The position numbers and the translations under genes were made by a program. Source: Endoryza sp044226045 (lineage in GTDB: Bacteria > Bacteroidota > Bacteroidia > Chitinophagales > Chitinophagaceae). Taken from it: DNA of 64,000 bases. The stretch is from positions 1 to 64,000 of the forward strand of contig JBGAHR010000022.1 of NCBI GenBank assembly GCA_044226045.1, written 5' to 3'. Below the pieces are notes generated by a model that was given only the letters and a program-made list of their open reading frames with translations, ran no database searches and had not been told where the DNA came from. Positions 17,799 to 26,497 of the stretch are shown one piece after another. Position 1 is the first letter of the stretch. Each line of letters opens with the position of its first letter.

Positions 17799-19037
17799 AT
17801 GAATCCCAAAACTATTTCCATCAGCGACTTTACCTATACGCTTCCGAATGAAAAAATTGCTTTTCATCCGCTGGCACAACGGGATGCTTCACGATTGTTG
17901 ATTTACCGGAATGGAACGATGAAGGAAGATATTTACGCACACATCGATGAATACCTTCCTGCCAACAGTTTGCTGATCTTTAATAATACCCGTGTGATTG
18001 AAGCGCGTATACTGTTTCAGAAACCAACCGGTGGTAATATTGAAATATTCTGTCTCGAACCAGATAAACGTTATGGCGATATCACTACTGCCATGCTTCA
18101 GCATTCACGCGTTCGCTGGAATTGCCTGATCGGTGGCGCCTCAAAATGGAAACCGGGTCAGCTCCTGCAGAAAAAGCTGGCTGCGGCAGGTAAAGAAATT
18201 TTACTAACGGCCAGCTATATCTCAAAAAACGAAGATAGTTTCCTCATTGAAATGGAATGGTCAGACGACGAGCTGAGTTTCGCCGAACTCCTGCACCTGG
18301 CGGGTATCATGCCGCTACCTCCTTATATCAAAAGAAATATCGAAGAGGAAGACAAGGAACGATACCAGACGATCTATTCCAAATCGGAAGGCTCGGTGGC
18401 TGCCCCTACCGCAGGACTTCACTTCACGGAAGCGATCTTCAACAAGCTTGATAAAAAAAATATTCAACGGCAATTCGTAACGCTGCATGTAGGTGCCGGA
18501 ACTTTTAAACCGGTCAAGGCGGAAACCATGCAGGGTCATACGATGCACGAAGAATTTATTGATGTATCCCTGCAAACGATCCAGGTCATTCATTCCTGTC
18601 TGGGCAAACCAATCACCGTAGTGGGTACAACCTCACTCCGAACAGTGGAAAGTTTGTACTGGCTGGGTGTCAAAACATCCCTTGATCCGGCTATCGCTCC
18701 GGGTCAACTGCTGGTGAATCAATGGGACCCTTATGAAACAGTATCTTCCCTGTCTGCACAGGAAGCGCTGACGGCGCTTGAAAACTGGATGAAGCGAAAT
18801 GGCCTGTCGCATTTGGTTACCACCACTCAACTACTGATTGCACCCGGCTATTCATTCAGAATCATCCAGGCCCTGGTGACCAATTTCCATCAACCTGAAT
18901 CGACTTTACTATTGCTGGTAGCTGCGCTGGTGGGAGATGACTGGAGAAAAATGTACGATTACGCGCTGAAGAATAATTTCCGCTTTCTCAGCTATGGTGA
19001 CGGATGTCTGCTTCAACCCCGTTTAACTTTTCCCTGA
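17799..19037 (+). CDS. queA: S-adenosylmethionine:tRNA ribosyltransferase-isomerase QueA
   Basis: Catalyses the penultimate step of queuosine synthesis in tRNA, transferring the ribosyl part of SAM to 7-aminomethyl-7-deazaguanine. Family motifs are FNNTRVIEARI, GSVAAPTAGLHFT, TLHVGAGTFKPV, GTTSLRTVESL and NFHQPESTLLLLVAALVG. The 412-aa length is longer than the E. coli enzyme (about 356), with insertions in the middle. The start is the ATG directly after a repeat tract. The last 50 bp overlap the 3' end of the opposing histidine kinase gene. Confidence 0.95.
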   Translation: MNPKTISISDFTYTLPNEKIAFHPLAQRDASRLLIYRNGTMKEDIYAHIDEYLPANSLLIFNNTRVIEARILFQKPTGGNIEIFCLEPDKRYGDITTAMLQHSRVRWNCLIGGASKWKPGQLLQKKLAAAGKEILLTASYISKNEDSFLIEMEWSDDELSFAELLHLAGIMPLPPYIKRNIEEEDKERYQTIYSKSEGSVAAPTAGLHFTEAIFNKLDKKNIQRQFVTLHVGAGTFKPVKAETMQGHTMHEEFIDVSLQTIQVIHSCLGKPITVVGTTSLRTVESLYWLGVKTSLDPAIAPGQLLVNQWDPYETVSSLSAQEALTALENWMKRNGLSHLVTTTQLLIAPGYSFRIIQALVTNFHQPESTLLLLVAALVGDDWRKMYDYALKNNFRFLSYGDGCLLQPRLTFP

Positions 19038-20400
19038 AAAGCGGTACTTCCACCGTAAAGATGGAGCCCTTGCCGGGAGTACTTTCCACTTTGATGCGAC
19101 CCTCATGCGCATCTACCATGGTTTTGACATAGTTCAGGCCGAGTCCGAAACCTTTCACATTGTGGAGGTTGCCGGTATGCGCGCGGTAGAATTTTTCGAA
19201 TATCCTTTTTACCGTTTCCTTACTCATTCCAATACCATTGTCTTCAACCTTCACAATCAGGTTTCGGCTATTGCTATGCGTGGATATTTTGATGAGAAGG
19301 TTCTCTTTGGAATACTTGATGGCATTATCCACCAGGTTCGAGATCATGTTCCGGAAATGCACGGGATCACCATTTACCAGGTCGTTCTTCGCATCGAGTT
19401 GCATCTCCACCCTCCCCTGTTTCTCTTCCATTTGAAGCTGGTGATTATCGATGATATCGCGGATCAGTTCATTCACATGCAAAGGCTGTCTGGCCAATTG
19501 AACGTCCTGCCGGTCTGAAACAGCGGCCTGTAAAATCGTCTCTACATGTTTGTTCATGCGCCGGTTCTCTTCCTTGATGATGTCGCGGAAATAATCCATT
19601 TTAGTTTTATCTCCCACCACCTTGTCGTTCTTCAATGCGTCTACCGCCAGTGAAATAGTGGCAATCGGCGTTTTGAACTCGTGGGTCATATTATTGATGA
19701 AATCATTTTTGATCTCACTCAGTTTCTTTTGCCGGATCAATGCATACACGGTAACGTAAAAGGCAGCAATGATCATCAGCGTGAAGAATACGGCACCCAG
19801 GATCATCCACCTCATTTGTACCAGTACAATGCGTTTGATATTGGGAACAATCACGCTGATCTCCTCATTGGGTGTCAGGTTTTCCCAGTCACTTCCACTG
19901 GCAGCCTGCAACGGATAGTAAGTAATCAGGTTGCGGGTACTGTCAATCTTGTTTTCTCCCAGCATCCTTTCATACTTCGCGGTCTTCATTTCATACCTGA
20001 GCAGGTTGGTGTTAATGATCGCGAATTCGAAAGGTAATTTGGGAAGTCCCTGGTTATTGAAAGCCTGCCGTAACTTTTCCGCTACTTCAAATTCGGTGAA
20101 CTTTTGTGCTACACCACTCGGTTGCATCAGTTCGAGCTGCATTTGTTCGGAAGGAAAGGAGAATCCCGGCTTGGATCGGTATTTAAGGGTGGGCAATGTA
20201 CCTTTCTGCTGTACCAGTTGAACGCTTACATCCACTACTCCGCTGACAACCTTCCAGGAAAATTCCTCCTGCCGGTCGGCCAGCATGATCCGCAACCAGT
20301 TGTACTGAATATAGATGGTGCCCATCAAAGACAGGCTGGTTAGCACAATGATTACGGGAAAAAGCTTTTTCAACGGTATATATTGTTTTAAAAGACCCAT
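18988..20400 (-). CDS. Sensor histidine kinase (orphan)
   Basis: Membrane sensor kinase of 470 aa. Two membrane segments (about 13-32 and 200-220) flank an extracytoplasmic sensor region of about 165 residues. The HisKA helix contains NNMTHEFKTPIATIS with the phosphoacceptor His. The ATPase domain shows the N box (ISNLVDNAIKYS), G1 (VEDNGIGMS) and G2 (GFGLGLNYVKTM). No HAMP domain is obvious and no response regulator lies next to it, so the partner and signal are unknown. Its 3' end overlaps queA by 50 bp, tail to tail. Confidence 0.93.
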   Translation of the reverse strand: MGLLKQYIPLKKLFPVIIVLTSLSLMGTIYIQYNWLRIMLADRQEEFSWKVVSGVVDVSVQLVQQKGTLPTLKYRSKPGFSFPSEQMQLELMQPSGVAQKFTEFEVAEKLRQAFNNQGLPKLPFEFAIINTNLLRYEMKTAKYERMLGENKIDSTRNLITYYPLQAASGSDWENLTPNEEISVIVPNIKRIVLVQMRWMILGAVFFTLMIIAAFYVTVYALIRQKKLSEIKNDFINNMTHEFKTPIATISLAVDALKNDKVVGDKTKMDYFRDIIKEENRRMNKHVETILQAAVSDRQDVQLARQPLHVNELIRDIIDNHQLQMEEKQGRVEMQLDAKNDLVNGDPVHFRNMISNLVDNAIKYSKENLLIKISTHSNSRNLIVKVEDNGIGMSKETVKRIFEKFYRAHTGNLHNVKGFGLGLNYVKTMVDAHEGRIKVESTPGKGSIFTVEVPLFREKLNGVEADIRHHS

Positions 20401-20596
20401 CTATACCCTTGTTTGTTCAACATCTGCAAATTTTTTAGCTCTCCGCAGGTATTCTGGCAACGGGCAAATTTACCAAATGGGGTTCTAAATGGCTATAGGG
20501 CTAAGATACCCTAATTTATTTTAACTAAGATTTACCGTTGCAAAAGGCCTTCCGGCAGCTGCTGATCGGGGTATTTTTCCGTAACAATTATTCCCT

Positions 20597-20604
20597 TAAT
20601 TTAG
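20597..20604 (+). promoter_or_regulatory. Possible -7 element of yqgE
   Basis: TAATTTAG matches TAnnTTTG at seven of eight positions and ends 4 nt before the yqgE ATG. Such spacing would give a leaderless or nearly leaderless transcript. No convincing -33 TTTG is present (TTTT at 20574-20577). Confidence 0.35.
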
Positions 20605-20608
20605 AAAC

Positions 20609-21160
20609 ATGATTGAACCGGGACCTGGCATATTGCTGATAGCGGAACCCTTTCTGAAAGATCCCAATTTCATGAGGACAGTGGTATTACTCTGTGACCA
20701 CCAGACAGAAGGAAGTTTTGGATTCGTGATCAACCGACACTACGAACACACGCTCAACGAACTGATGAATAATATGGATGAACTCGACCTGCCGGTTTAC
20801 TATGGCGGACCCGTGCAGATGGATACCATTCATTTTCTTCACCAGTACCCCGATAAAATTCCAGGGGGGCATGAAGTTAAAAATGATATCTTCTGGGGTG
20901 GCGATTTTGATACGGCGATTCAACTCCTGCTGAGCGGGGAAATCGACAAAAACAAAATCCGGTTCTTTATCGGCTACAGCGGGTGGAGCCAGGGCCAACT
21001 GGACTTCGAACTTAAGGAAAAATCATGGCTAACCGTAGAGGCTACCCGAAAAATAGTCTTTCACAAAGAAGCCGACGAGATCTGGAAAGCTTCCCTTCGT
21101 TTACTGGGAGGAGATTATGAGCAGCTCGTGAATTACCCGATTGACCCGCAACTCAATTAA
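20609..21160 (+). CDS. YqgE/AlgH family protein
   Basis: A 183-aa cytoplasmic protein of the YqgE/AlgH (DUF179) family, whose molecular role is not established. The N-terminus PGPGILLIAEPFLKDPNFMRTV, DHQTEGSFGFVINR, YYGGPVQMD and FIGYSGWSQGQLDFELKEKSW are diagnostic. Start at the only well-placed ATG. The stop overlaps the 3' end of the opposing gene by 8 bp. Confidence 0.95.
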   Translation: MIEPGPGILLIAEPFLKDPNFMRTVVLLCDHQTEGSFGFVINRHYEHTLNELMNNMDELDLPVYYGGPVQMDTIHFLHQYPDKIPGGHEVKNDIFWGGDFDTAIQLLLSGEIDKNKIRFFIGYSGWSQGQLDFELKEKSWLTVEATRKIVFHKEADEIWKASLRLLGGDYEQLVNYPIDPQLN

Positions 21161-21920
21161 AGCGCCAGCCGGCGGACACATTCAACCCGATATGCGACAG
21201 ACTGTACTGAAACTTTCCCGGCTGGGCCGGGTAAGAACCGGGATTGATGGGAGGAGGAATATAATTGTATTTATAAGCCGGTCGAGCATCAAAATAACTG
21301 ATATTCATTAACAGGAAAACATTCTTGTCAAGCTGGTATCCTAATCCCGCGCTACCCTGCCAGGCGAAAGCCGCCGGCAAATTCTTTTTAGCCATTTTCA
21401 GTTGGAAAGCGCCTGGATTCGGACTCATCATATTTTTCACTCCGGTAATTTCGAAGCCCGGCTCGCTTGTTTTGGCTACGCCCGCCATCGCCTGCAACTG
21501 GAAATAGAATTTATTGTCGGAAGAAATTGCTTTCTGAATTCCCACGCCAGCCAGGGTTTTTAATATGCCCCAGGATTTATTCTTTATGGTAAGATCATAC
21601 CCTGTGCCCATGGTTCTATCCGAAAAATCTTCGATACTCTGTTTATCCTGCCTGTTCCACCCGTATCCAGTCTGCATGATGACAGAAAACCACGAATTGA
21701 GCTGGTAGCCACCGGTCACCGAAAAATGAAAGCCGGGCAAGGCCATCCCCGCAAAATCCTGGTTGGGTGCATTGTTGATAGAATAGGTTTTATCGCCAAA
21801 CTGTCCTACCGGAATGGTCAGTGATTGATCGAGGCTAAGGAAAAAATGACGCCTGGCTGATTGCGCACAGGCCACACTTACAAATAAAACAGCAAATAAC
21901 AGAAAGATGGCTCTTTTCAT
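21153..21920 (-). CDS. Secreted outer-membrane beta-barrel-like protein
   Basis: Signal peptide MKRAIFLLFAVLFVSVACAQS is followed by alternating hydrophobic/polar strands rich in aromatic residues. It ends in a terminal aromatic (GLNVSAGWRFN), as expected for an outer-membrane barrel of about 255 aa. No specific family is recognised. A longer frame would begin with TTG at 21944. I chose the ATG at 21920 because it opens the signal peptide and because a strong promoter occupies the extra codons. Confidence 0.75.
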   Translation of the reverse strand: MKRAIFLLFAVLFVSVACAQSARRHFFLSLDQSLTIPVGQFGDKTYSINNAPNQDFAGMALPGFHFSVTGGYQLNSWFSVIMQTGYGWNRQDKQSIEDFSDRTMGTGYDLTIKNKSWGILKTLAGVGIQKAISSDNKFYFQLQAMAGVAKTSEPGFEITGVKNMMSPNPGAFQLKMAKKNLPAAFAWQGSAGLGYQLDKNVFLLMNISYFDARPAYKYNYIPPPINPGSYPAQPGKFQYSLSHIGLNVSAGWRFN

Positions 21921-21924
21921 AGAC

Positions 21925-21955
21925 CAAATATACTTTTTGTCCAAACGGAATCAAA
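21925..21955 (-). promoter_or_regulatory. Bacteroidota-type promoter of the 21153-21920 gene
   Basis: On the minus strand, TTTG (21952-21955) is separated by exactly 19 nt from TATATTTG (21925-21932). Both are perfect matches to the TTTG-N19-TAnnTTTG consensus. The -7 element ends 4 nt before the ATG, so the transcript should be leaderless or nearly so. Confidence 0.75.
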
Positions 21956-21971
21956 CCATTCATCACAACCT

Positions 21972-22007
21972 GGAAAAATAAAAAAGGGTTTCCATTATGG
22001 AAACCCT
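21972..22007 (-). terminator. Rho-independent terminator
   Basis: A 10-bp perfect stem (21985-21994 with 21998-22007) has a 3-nt loop and is followed on the minus strand by a T-rich run (21972-21984). It lies 20 bp past the stop codon of the 22028-22633 gene. Confidence 0.85.
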
Positions 22008-22027
22008 CCGCTTACACGTAACCTTAA

Positions 22028-22633
22028 TCAAAACCTGTAAAGCAACGTACCACCGAAGAAATTATACTTCTCCGATTCAAGTCCTTTTTTATAAGACACC
22101 CTTAAAGTAATTACATTTTGATTCGGACCTACAGCAAAACGAATGCCGGCATGCCCCATGGGACCATAGCTTTTAGCCTTGGTATAATCACTTTCGTTCC
22201 AATAGTTTGTATTATAATTATCCGCAATAGAAGTAGCAGTAGAGGTGTAACCGAAACCTGCGCCAATGAATCCGCCAAAACCGCTTTCGCTCTCTTCTTC
22301 CGCGAAGGCACCTAACCCGAAATTGTAGTCGACGGCGATTGGAATATCCAGGCCGAACGAAAAATTACCGCCTTCCCTGCTATTAAAGGATCCTGAAAAG
22401 CCGAGTGTAAGAGGAATACCCAGGGAAACAGAACCTGTTTCCATTTCAGTTAGTATATAGCGGGGATACCATGAAACACCAAAAAATGCCGCATCCAGAT
22501 CAACGGATTCGGTTTCCTTGGTCAGCTTGGCCTTTCCATAAAACAGAGAGGCGCCGAGGTCGGAAGCGATAAACTGTGCATGGGAAAACAGGGACAATGC
22601 CACGAACATGGTTACCAGTGATACTCTTCTCAT
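22028..22633 (-). CDS. Secreted beta-barrel-like protein
   Basis: Signal peptide MRRVSLVTMFVALSLFSHAQ is followed by a glycine- and aromatic-rich, strand-forming sequence with several near-repeats such as GGFIGAGFGYTS. The terminal aromatic FFGGTLLYRF suggests an outer-membrane barrel of 201 aa. No family is recognised. The ATG at 22633 is preferred over an in-frame TTG at 22708, because the upstream codons have no homology-like character and contain the likely promoter. Confidence 0.75.
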   Translation of the reverse strand: MRRVSLVTMFVALSLFSHAQFIASDLGASLFYGKAKLTKETESVDLDAAFFGVSWYPRYILTEMETGSVSLGIPLTLGFSGSFNSREGGNFSFGLDIPIAVDYNFGLGAFAEEESESGFGGFIGAGFGYTSTATSIADNYNTNYWNESDYTKAKSYGPMGHAGIRFAVGPNQNVITLRVSYKKGLESEKYNFFGGTLLYRF

Positions 22634-22680
22634 AATAGTTAGGGGTTTGTTTGTAATTGATTTAAGAGATTCAAATGACT

Positions 22681-22709
22681 CAAATTTACCTTTTTTACAA
22701 CTATACAAA
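22681..22709 (-). promoter_or_regulatory. Promoter of the 22028-22633 gene
   Basis: On the minus strand TTTG (22706-22709), a 17-nt spacer and TAAATTTG (22681-22688) match the Bacteroidota consensus, with a slightly short spacer. The predicted leader is about 45 nt. Confidence 0.6.
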
Positions 22710-22784
22710 ACTGTTATTCCATAACCGTGTAGGAATAACCGATAAGTGTGTCAAAGCACTATGAGGTTGAAGTGGAAATGACAA

Positions 22785-23921
22785 TTATGCCTTAACGCTG
22801 CGGGAGAAAAACAGGATAGTGAGTCCGAGTACCAGCAAAATAAGCAGCGCCCATCGAAGGCTCACTTCATGAGCCACGAATCCGATAATGGGAGGACCGA
22901 CCAGAAAACCGGTAAATCCAACGGTACTGACCGCTGCCAGCGCGGCACTGGTGGCCATGGTTTTGGTGCGGCCTGATAAAGAATATACAATAGGAATGAT
23001 AGTCGATACTCCCAGTCCGACCATTCCAAATCCGATAATGACCGCAACGGGGTGTTGAATAAAAATAGCCAGGATCAGCCCAACCGATACCAGCAGGCTG
23101 TTTAATGCAAGAATCCCTTTGTATCCCAACCTGGCCGTGATTCCGTCACCAATCAGCCGCCCCAGCGCCATCATGAATGCAAATGCAGTATAACCCGTGG
23201 TACTGACCCGATGCACGTCGTTGATCACTTGTTTATAATAGAGCGAACTCCAATCGGCCATCGCTCCTTCGCACATCGCACAGCAAAAACAGATGGCGCC
23301 GAGCAGGAGCAGCGCCTTATCGGGCCAGGCGAATAATTTTTGTCCCGACGAATCGGTCGTATCCTGCCTGATCAGGTAAAAGAAAAAGCAAATACAGAGC
23401 GCGACCACGAATACAGTAGCGCAAACAAAATGTTGTGAAGTGGTCAAGCCCGCCTTCATCAGCAAACCACCCATCACGGCGCCCGTCATGGCGCCTACGC
23501 TCCAGAGACCATGAAAGGAAGACATCAGCGGTTTATTATACATTTCTTTCTGTACCTGCAGTGCCTGTGTGTTCATGGCAATATTGAGTACGTCGCCAAA
23601 AAATCCAAAAAAGAAAAGAAACACAGAGGCCATGGTAACAGAGGAACTGTAGCCAATACCCAGAAGAAGTGAAATATAAAGAATAGCCGACAGGAAGGTC
23701 ATGTAACGACTGCCGAAGCGATGCACCGCCCATCCTGCGAATGGAAGCGCCACCAATGATCCGAATGGCAGCATGAACAAAACGCCTCCCAGTTCCGCTT
23801 CATTCAGGTGAAATCGCTCTTTGATCGAAGGAATCCTGGCAGCCCAGGTAGCAAAAGCGCATCCATGACAGAAGAAGAAAGCTGAAACAGCGATTCGATG
23901 TATGAGTGGTTTGGTACTGAT
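22785..23921 (-). CDS. MFS transporter, start codon missing or non-canonical
   Basis: Twelve-helix major facilitator of unknown substrate. The open frame continues upstream of the first usable start (TTG 23780) through residues that clearly belong to the first helix (HRIAVSAFFFCHGCAFATW, then AARIPSIKERF). Between the upstream in-frame TAA (23925-23927) and 23780 there is no ATG, GTG or TTG. The position where STKPLIHR would be expected to start reads ATC (23919-23921), exactly at the edge of a family C/D/E repeat tract. I give the full homologous frame (378 aa). Initiation may be at ATC or ATA, or the start may have been destroyed, leaving a shorter non-functional product. The C-terminus is intact. 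Confidence 0.75.
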   Translation of the reverse strand: MSTKPLIHRIAVSAFFFCHGCAFATWAARIPSIKERFHLNEAELGGVLFMLPFGSLVALPFAGWAVHRFGSRYMTFLSAILYISLLLGIGYSSSVTMASVFLFFFGFFGDVLNIAMNTQALQVQKEMYNKPLMSSFHGLWSVGAMTGAVMGGLLMKAGLTTSQHFVCATVFVVALCICFFFYLIRQDTTDSSGQKLFAWPDKALLLLGAICFCCAMCEGAMADWSSLYYKQVINDVHRVSTTGYTAFAFMMALGRLIGDGITARLGYKGILALNSLLVSVGLILAIFIQHPVAVIIGFGMVGLGVSTIIPIVYSLSGRTKTMATSAALAAVSTVGFTGFLVGPPIIGFVAHEVSLRWALLILLVLGLTILFFSRSVKA

Positions 23922-24152
23922 CGTTTAGTGTTTATCGGTTTGCGGTTTGCAGTTTGCAGTTTGCGGTTTGCAGTTTCTCATTTCCCTTTCTGTTTCCCTT
24001 TCCGTTTCCCTTTCCGTTTCCCTTTCTGTTTCCCTTTCCGTTTCCCATTCTGTTTCCCTTTCTGTTTCCCTTTCTGTTTCCCTTTCTCTTTCCGCTCCCG
24101 CTCTCACTCCCGCTCCTGCATTTCCCTCCGCTCCCGCTCCCGCTCTCGCTCA
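23921..24152. repeat. Repeat mosaic (families C, D, E) between atpC and the MFS gene
   Basis: The 373-bp gap 23922-24294 begins with a C-like unit (TCGTTTAGTGTTTATCGG) touching the MFS 5' end. A D tract (about 23938-23976, GTTTGCAGTTTGCGGTTTGC) and a long E tract (23977-24152) follow. The remainder holds the atp terminator and about 110 bp without recognisable features. Confidence 0.85.
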
Positions 24153-24153
24153 T

Positions 24154-24183
24154 AAAAAGGCCCCGGCAAATGCCAGGGCTTTA
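24154..24183 (-). terminator. Probable terminator of atpD-atpC
   Basis: An imperfect GC-rich inverted repeat (AGGCCCCGGCA paired with TGCCAGGGCTT around a 2-nt loop) is followed on the minus strand by five T. It lies about 110 bp past the atpC stop. Confidence 0.6.
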
Positions 24184-24294
24184 AAACTAACAAAATTTTT
24201 CGCGGATTATGGACCGCCCATCCAAGTGGGATGGATACTGAACTTTTCTTTCTTCACAGGTACCTCTCTTAAAGCGGTCTCTCACCAGAATCAA

Positions 24295-24555
24295 TTATTT
24301 CTCATTGGTTGAAGCTCCTTCAACCAGTACGGTCACTTTGTTGTTCAACACTTCTACAAATCCACTCTGGATATCGAAATATTCCAGGTTATTGTTTTTG
24401 TCTTTCAGGATTTTCAGTCTTCCGGGTTTCAAAGCGCTCACCAGTGGTGCGTGCTTATCCAGCACTTCAAACAAACCACTGATACCCGGTAGTTGTACCC
24501 CGTATACCTCGTCGCTGAAGACTTTCTTTTCTGGAGTTAATATTTCTAGGTTCAT
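24295..24555 (-). CDS. atpC: ATP synthase F1 subunit epsilon
   Basis: N-terminal beta-sandwich domain of the F1 epsilon subunit (LEILTPEKKVFSDEVYGVQLPG), 86 aa. It lacks the C-terminal helical hairpin of the E. coli subunit, as is common in this phylum. It couples proton flow through the rotor to the catalytic head. It lies 77 bp after atpD, with a family D repeat in between; the other F-type subunits are not in this window. Confidence 0.95.
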   Translation of the reverse strand: MNLEILTPEKKVFSDEVYGVQLPGISGLFEVLDKHAPLVSALKPGRLKILKDKNNNLEYFDIQSGFVEVLNNKVTVLVEGASTNEK

Positions 24556-24576
24556 TTTTGAATGATTGTGTTACAT

Positions 24577-24625
24577 CAAGACTGCAGACCGCAAACGGCA
24601 AACCGTCAACCGAAAACAGCAAACC
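24577..24625. repeat. Family D repeat between atpD and atpC
   Basis: GCAAACGGCAAACCGTC-like units occupy most of the 77-bp spacer inside an otherwise conserved two-gene operon. Confidence 0.7.
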
Positions 24626-24632
24626 AAAAAGC

Positions 24633-26132
24633 TTACCCTTGCGACTGAGCCAGGAGCTTCTTACCTTTTTCGATAGCATCATCGATGGTACCTACAAGGT
24701 TGAAAGCTGCTTCCGGATAATCATCCACTTCACCATCCATGATCATGTTAAAGCCACGGATTGTTTCTTCGATCGGAACCAGTACTCCTTTCAAACCGGT
24801 AAATGCTTCCGCCACGTGGAAAGGCTGAGACAGGAATCGCTGCACTTTACGAGCACGCTGTACTGTCATTTTATCTTCATCGCTCAATTCATCCATACCG
24901 AGGATGGCGATGATGTCCTGCAGTTCTTTATAACGCTGAAGAATCAGTTTAACACGGTTGGCAGTGTTGTAATGTGCTTCACCCACGATTTGCGGTGTGA
25001 GGATCCTTGAAGTAGAATCCAGCGGATCCACCGCAGGATAGATACCAAGGTCGGCAATCTTACGGCTCAATACGGTTGTCGCATCGAGGTGGGCGAAAGT
25101 GGTAGCCGGAGCGGGGTCGGTAAGGTCATCCGCCGGTACGTAAACCGCCTGTACGGAAGTGATAGATCCGTTTTTGGTAGACGTGATCCTTTCCTGCATC
25201 AGACCCATTTCGGTTGCCAGTGTTGGCTGGTAACCTACGGCTGAAGGCATACGACCCAGCAGCGCCGATACTTCGGAACCCGCCTGGGTGAAACGGAAGA
25301 TATTATCAACAAAGAAAAGGATATCACGACCCTTGCCCTGTCCATCACCATCACGATAGTACTCGGCGATGGTCAGACCACTGAGGGCCACCCTTGCACG
25401 GGCTCCGGGGGGTTCGTTCATTTGTCCGAATACGAAAGTGGCTTTTGACTCAGCCAGTTCTTTCATATTCACCTTCGACAGATCCCATCCGCCTTTTTCC
25501 ATGCTATGTTTGAATTCCTCTCCGTATTTCATGATACCGGCTTCAATCATCTCACGCATCAGGTCATTTCCTTCACGCGTTCTTTCACCCACACCGGCAA
25601 ATACAGACAAACCGGAATACGCTTTCGCGATATTATTAATCAGCTCCTGGATCAATACAGTTTTACCAACACCCGCACCACCAAACAGACCGATCTTACC
25701 ACCTTTTGCATAAGGCTCGATCAGGTCAATTACCTTGATACCGGTAAACAGCACTTCAGACGCTGTGCTCAGGTGCTCGAAAGCAGGCGGCTTGGCGTGG
25801 ATAGCGCGACCCGTTGTTTTGGGAACCGCTGGCAATCCATCGATCGGATCACCGGTTACGTTGAACAGGCGCCCTTTGATAGCCTCGCCGGTTGGCATGG
25901 CAATAGGCTTACCGGTATCAACAACATCCAGCCCGCGAACCAGACCTTCCGTTCCGTCCATCGCAATGGTACGAACGCTGTCTTCACCCAGGTGCTGCTG
26001 TGTCTCAAGGATCAGCACATCACCATTTGGGCGCTTCAATTCCAACGCATTATAAATTTCGGGGAGTTTGCCATCGAACTGCACGTCTACAACCGCACCG
26101 ATGATTTGTTTAATCTTTCCAACGTTAGCCAT
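24633..26132 (-). CDS. atpD: ATP synthase F1 subunit beta
   Basis: Catalytic subunit of F1 ATPase. Walker A GGAGVGKTVLI, the ALSGLTIAEYYRD region, Walker B ILFFVDNIFRF and the signature PAVDPLDSTS are all present. Length 499 aa. It starts at an ATG 70 bp downstream of a perfect -7 element and forms an operon with atpC. In Bacteroidota these two genes are commonly separated from the rest of the atp genes, which matches the isolation seen here. Confidence 0.99.
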   Translation of the reverse strand: MANVGKIKQIIGAVVDVQFDGKLPEIYNALELKRPNGDVLILETQQHLGEDSVRTIAMDGTEGLVRGLDVVDTGKPIAMPTGEAIKGRLFNVTGDPIDGLPAVPKTTGRAIHAKPPAFEHLSTASEVLFTGIKVIDLIEPYAKGGKIGLFGGAGVGKTVLIQELINNIAKAYSGLSVFAGVGERTREGNDLMREMIEAGIMKYGEEFKHSMEKGGWDLSKVNMKELAESKATFVFGQMNEPPGARARVALSGLTIAEYYRDGDGQGKGRDILFFVDNIFRFTQAGSEVSALLGRMPSAVGYQPTLATEMGLMQERITSTKNGSITSVQAVYVPADDLTDPAPATTFAHLDATTVLSRKIADLGIYPAVDPLDSTSRILTPQIVGEAHYNTANRVKLILQRYKELQDIIAILGMDELSDEDKMTVQRARKVQRFLSQPFHVAEAFTGLKGVLVPIEETIRGFNMIMDGEVDDYPEAAFNLVGTIDDAIEKGKKLLAQSQG

Positions 26133-26201
26133 AATGTTGATTTAAGGAGAGCCCCCGCCCTTTTTAATAGCATAGCCGAGGCGGGCTAATTAATTTGGCC
26201 G

Positions 26202-26209
26202 CAAAGGTA
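26202..26209 (-). promoter_or_regulatory. Likely -7 element of the atpD-atpC promoter
   Basis: TACCTTTG on the minus strand is a perfect TAnnTTTG match about 70 nt before the atpD ATG. A TTTG lies upstream at only 14 nt (26224-26227), shorter than usual. The same TACCTTTG word precedes secA. Confidence 0.5.
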
Positions 26210-26249
26210 AAGGAACAGGAATACAAAATGAAGAATTGGGAACAAAAAA

Positions 26250-26497
26250 AAGAAAGGGAAAGGAGAAGGGAGCGGGAGCGGGTGCGGGAGCGGGAACGAG
26301 AGCGGGAGCGGGAGCGGGAACGAGAGAGGGAGCGGGAGCGGGAGCGAGAAACAGAAAGGGAAACAGAAACGGAAACAGAAAAGGGACAGAACGGGAGCGG
26401 GAGCGGAATGGGAAACGGAAAGACACACCGCAACTGCAAACTGCAAACCGCAAACCGCAAACCAACGTGAAACGATAAACCTGAAACGATAAACGAT
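26250..26497. repeat. Long polypurine repeat tract (families E, D, C) between atpD and the S9 peptidase gene
   Basis: The divergent gap 26133-26708 contains the longest E tract: about 175 bp almost purely purine on the plus strand (GGGAGCGGGAGCG words, then GGAAACAGAAAC words; 26250-26424). D units (26427-26462) and a double C unit (26466-26497) follow. The remaining 200 bp before the peptidase gene show no clear promoter or gene. Mirror symmetry within the purine tract could allow triplex (H-DNA) formation. Confidence 0.85.

Noticed and set aside
17408..17821. Open frame of 137 codons on the minus strand before mraZ
   Set aside because: It runs through the E and C repeats and overlaps the queA start; no domain is recognisable.
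20401..20608. Response regulator next to the histidine kinase
   Set aside because: The gap to yqgE is only 208 bp and contains no open frame; downstream is queA. The kinase is an orphan in this window.
23921..24152. CRISPR array
   Set aside because: Units are short, degenerate and contiguous, with no unique spacers of constant length and no cas genes.
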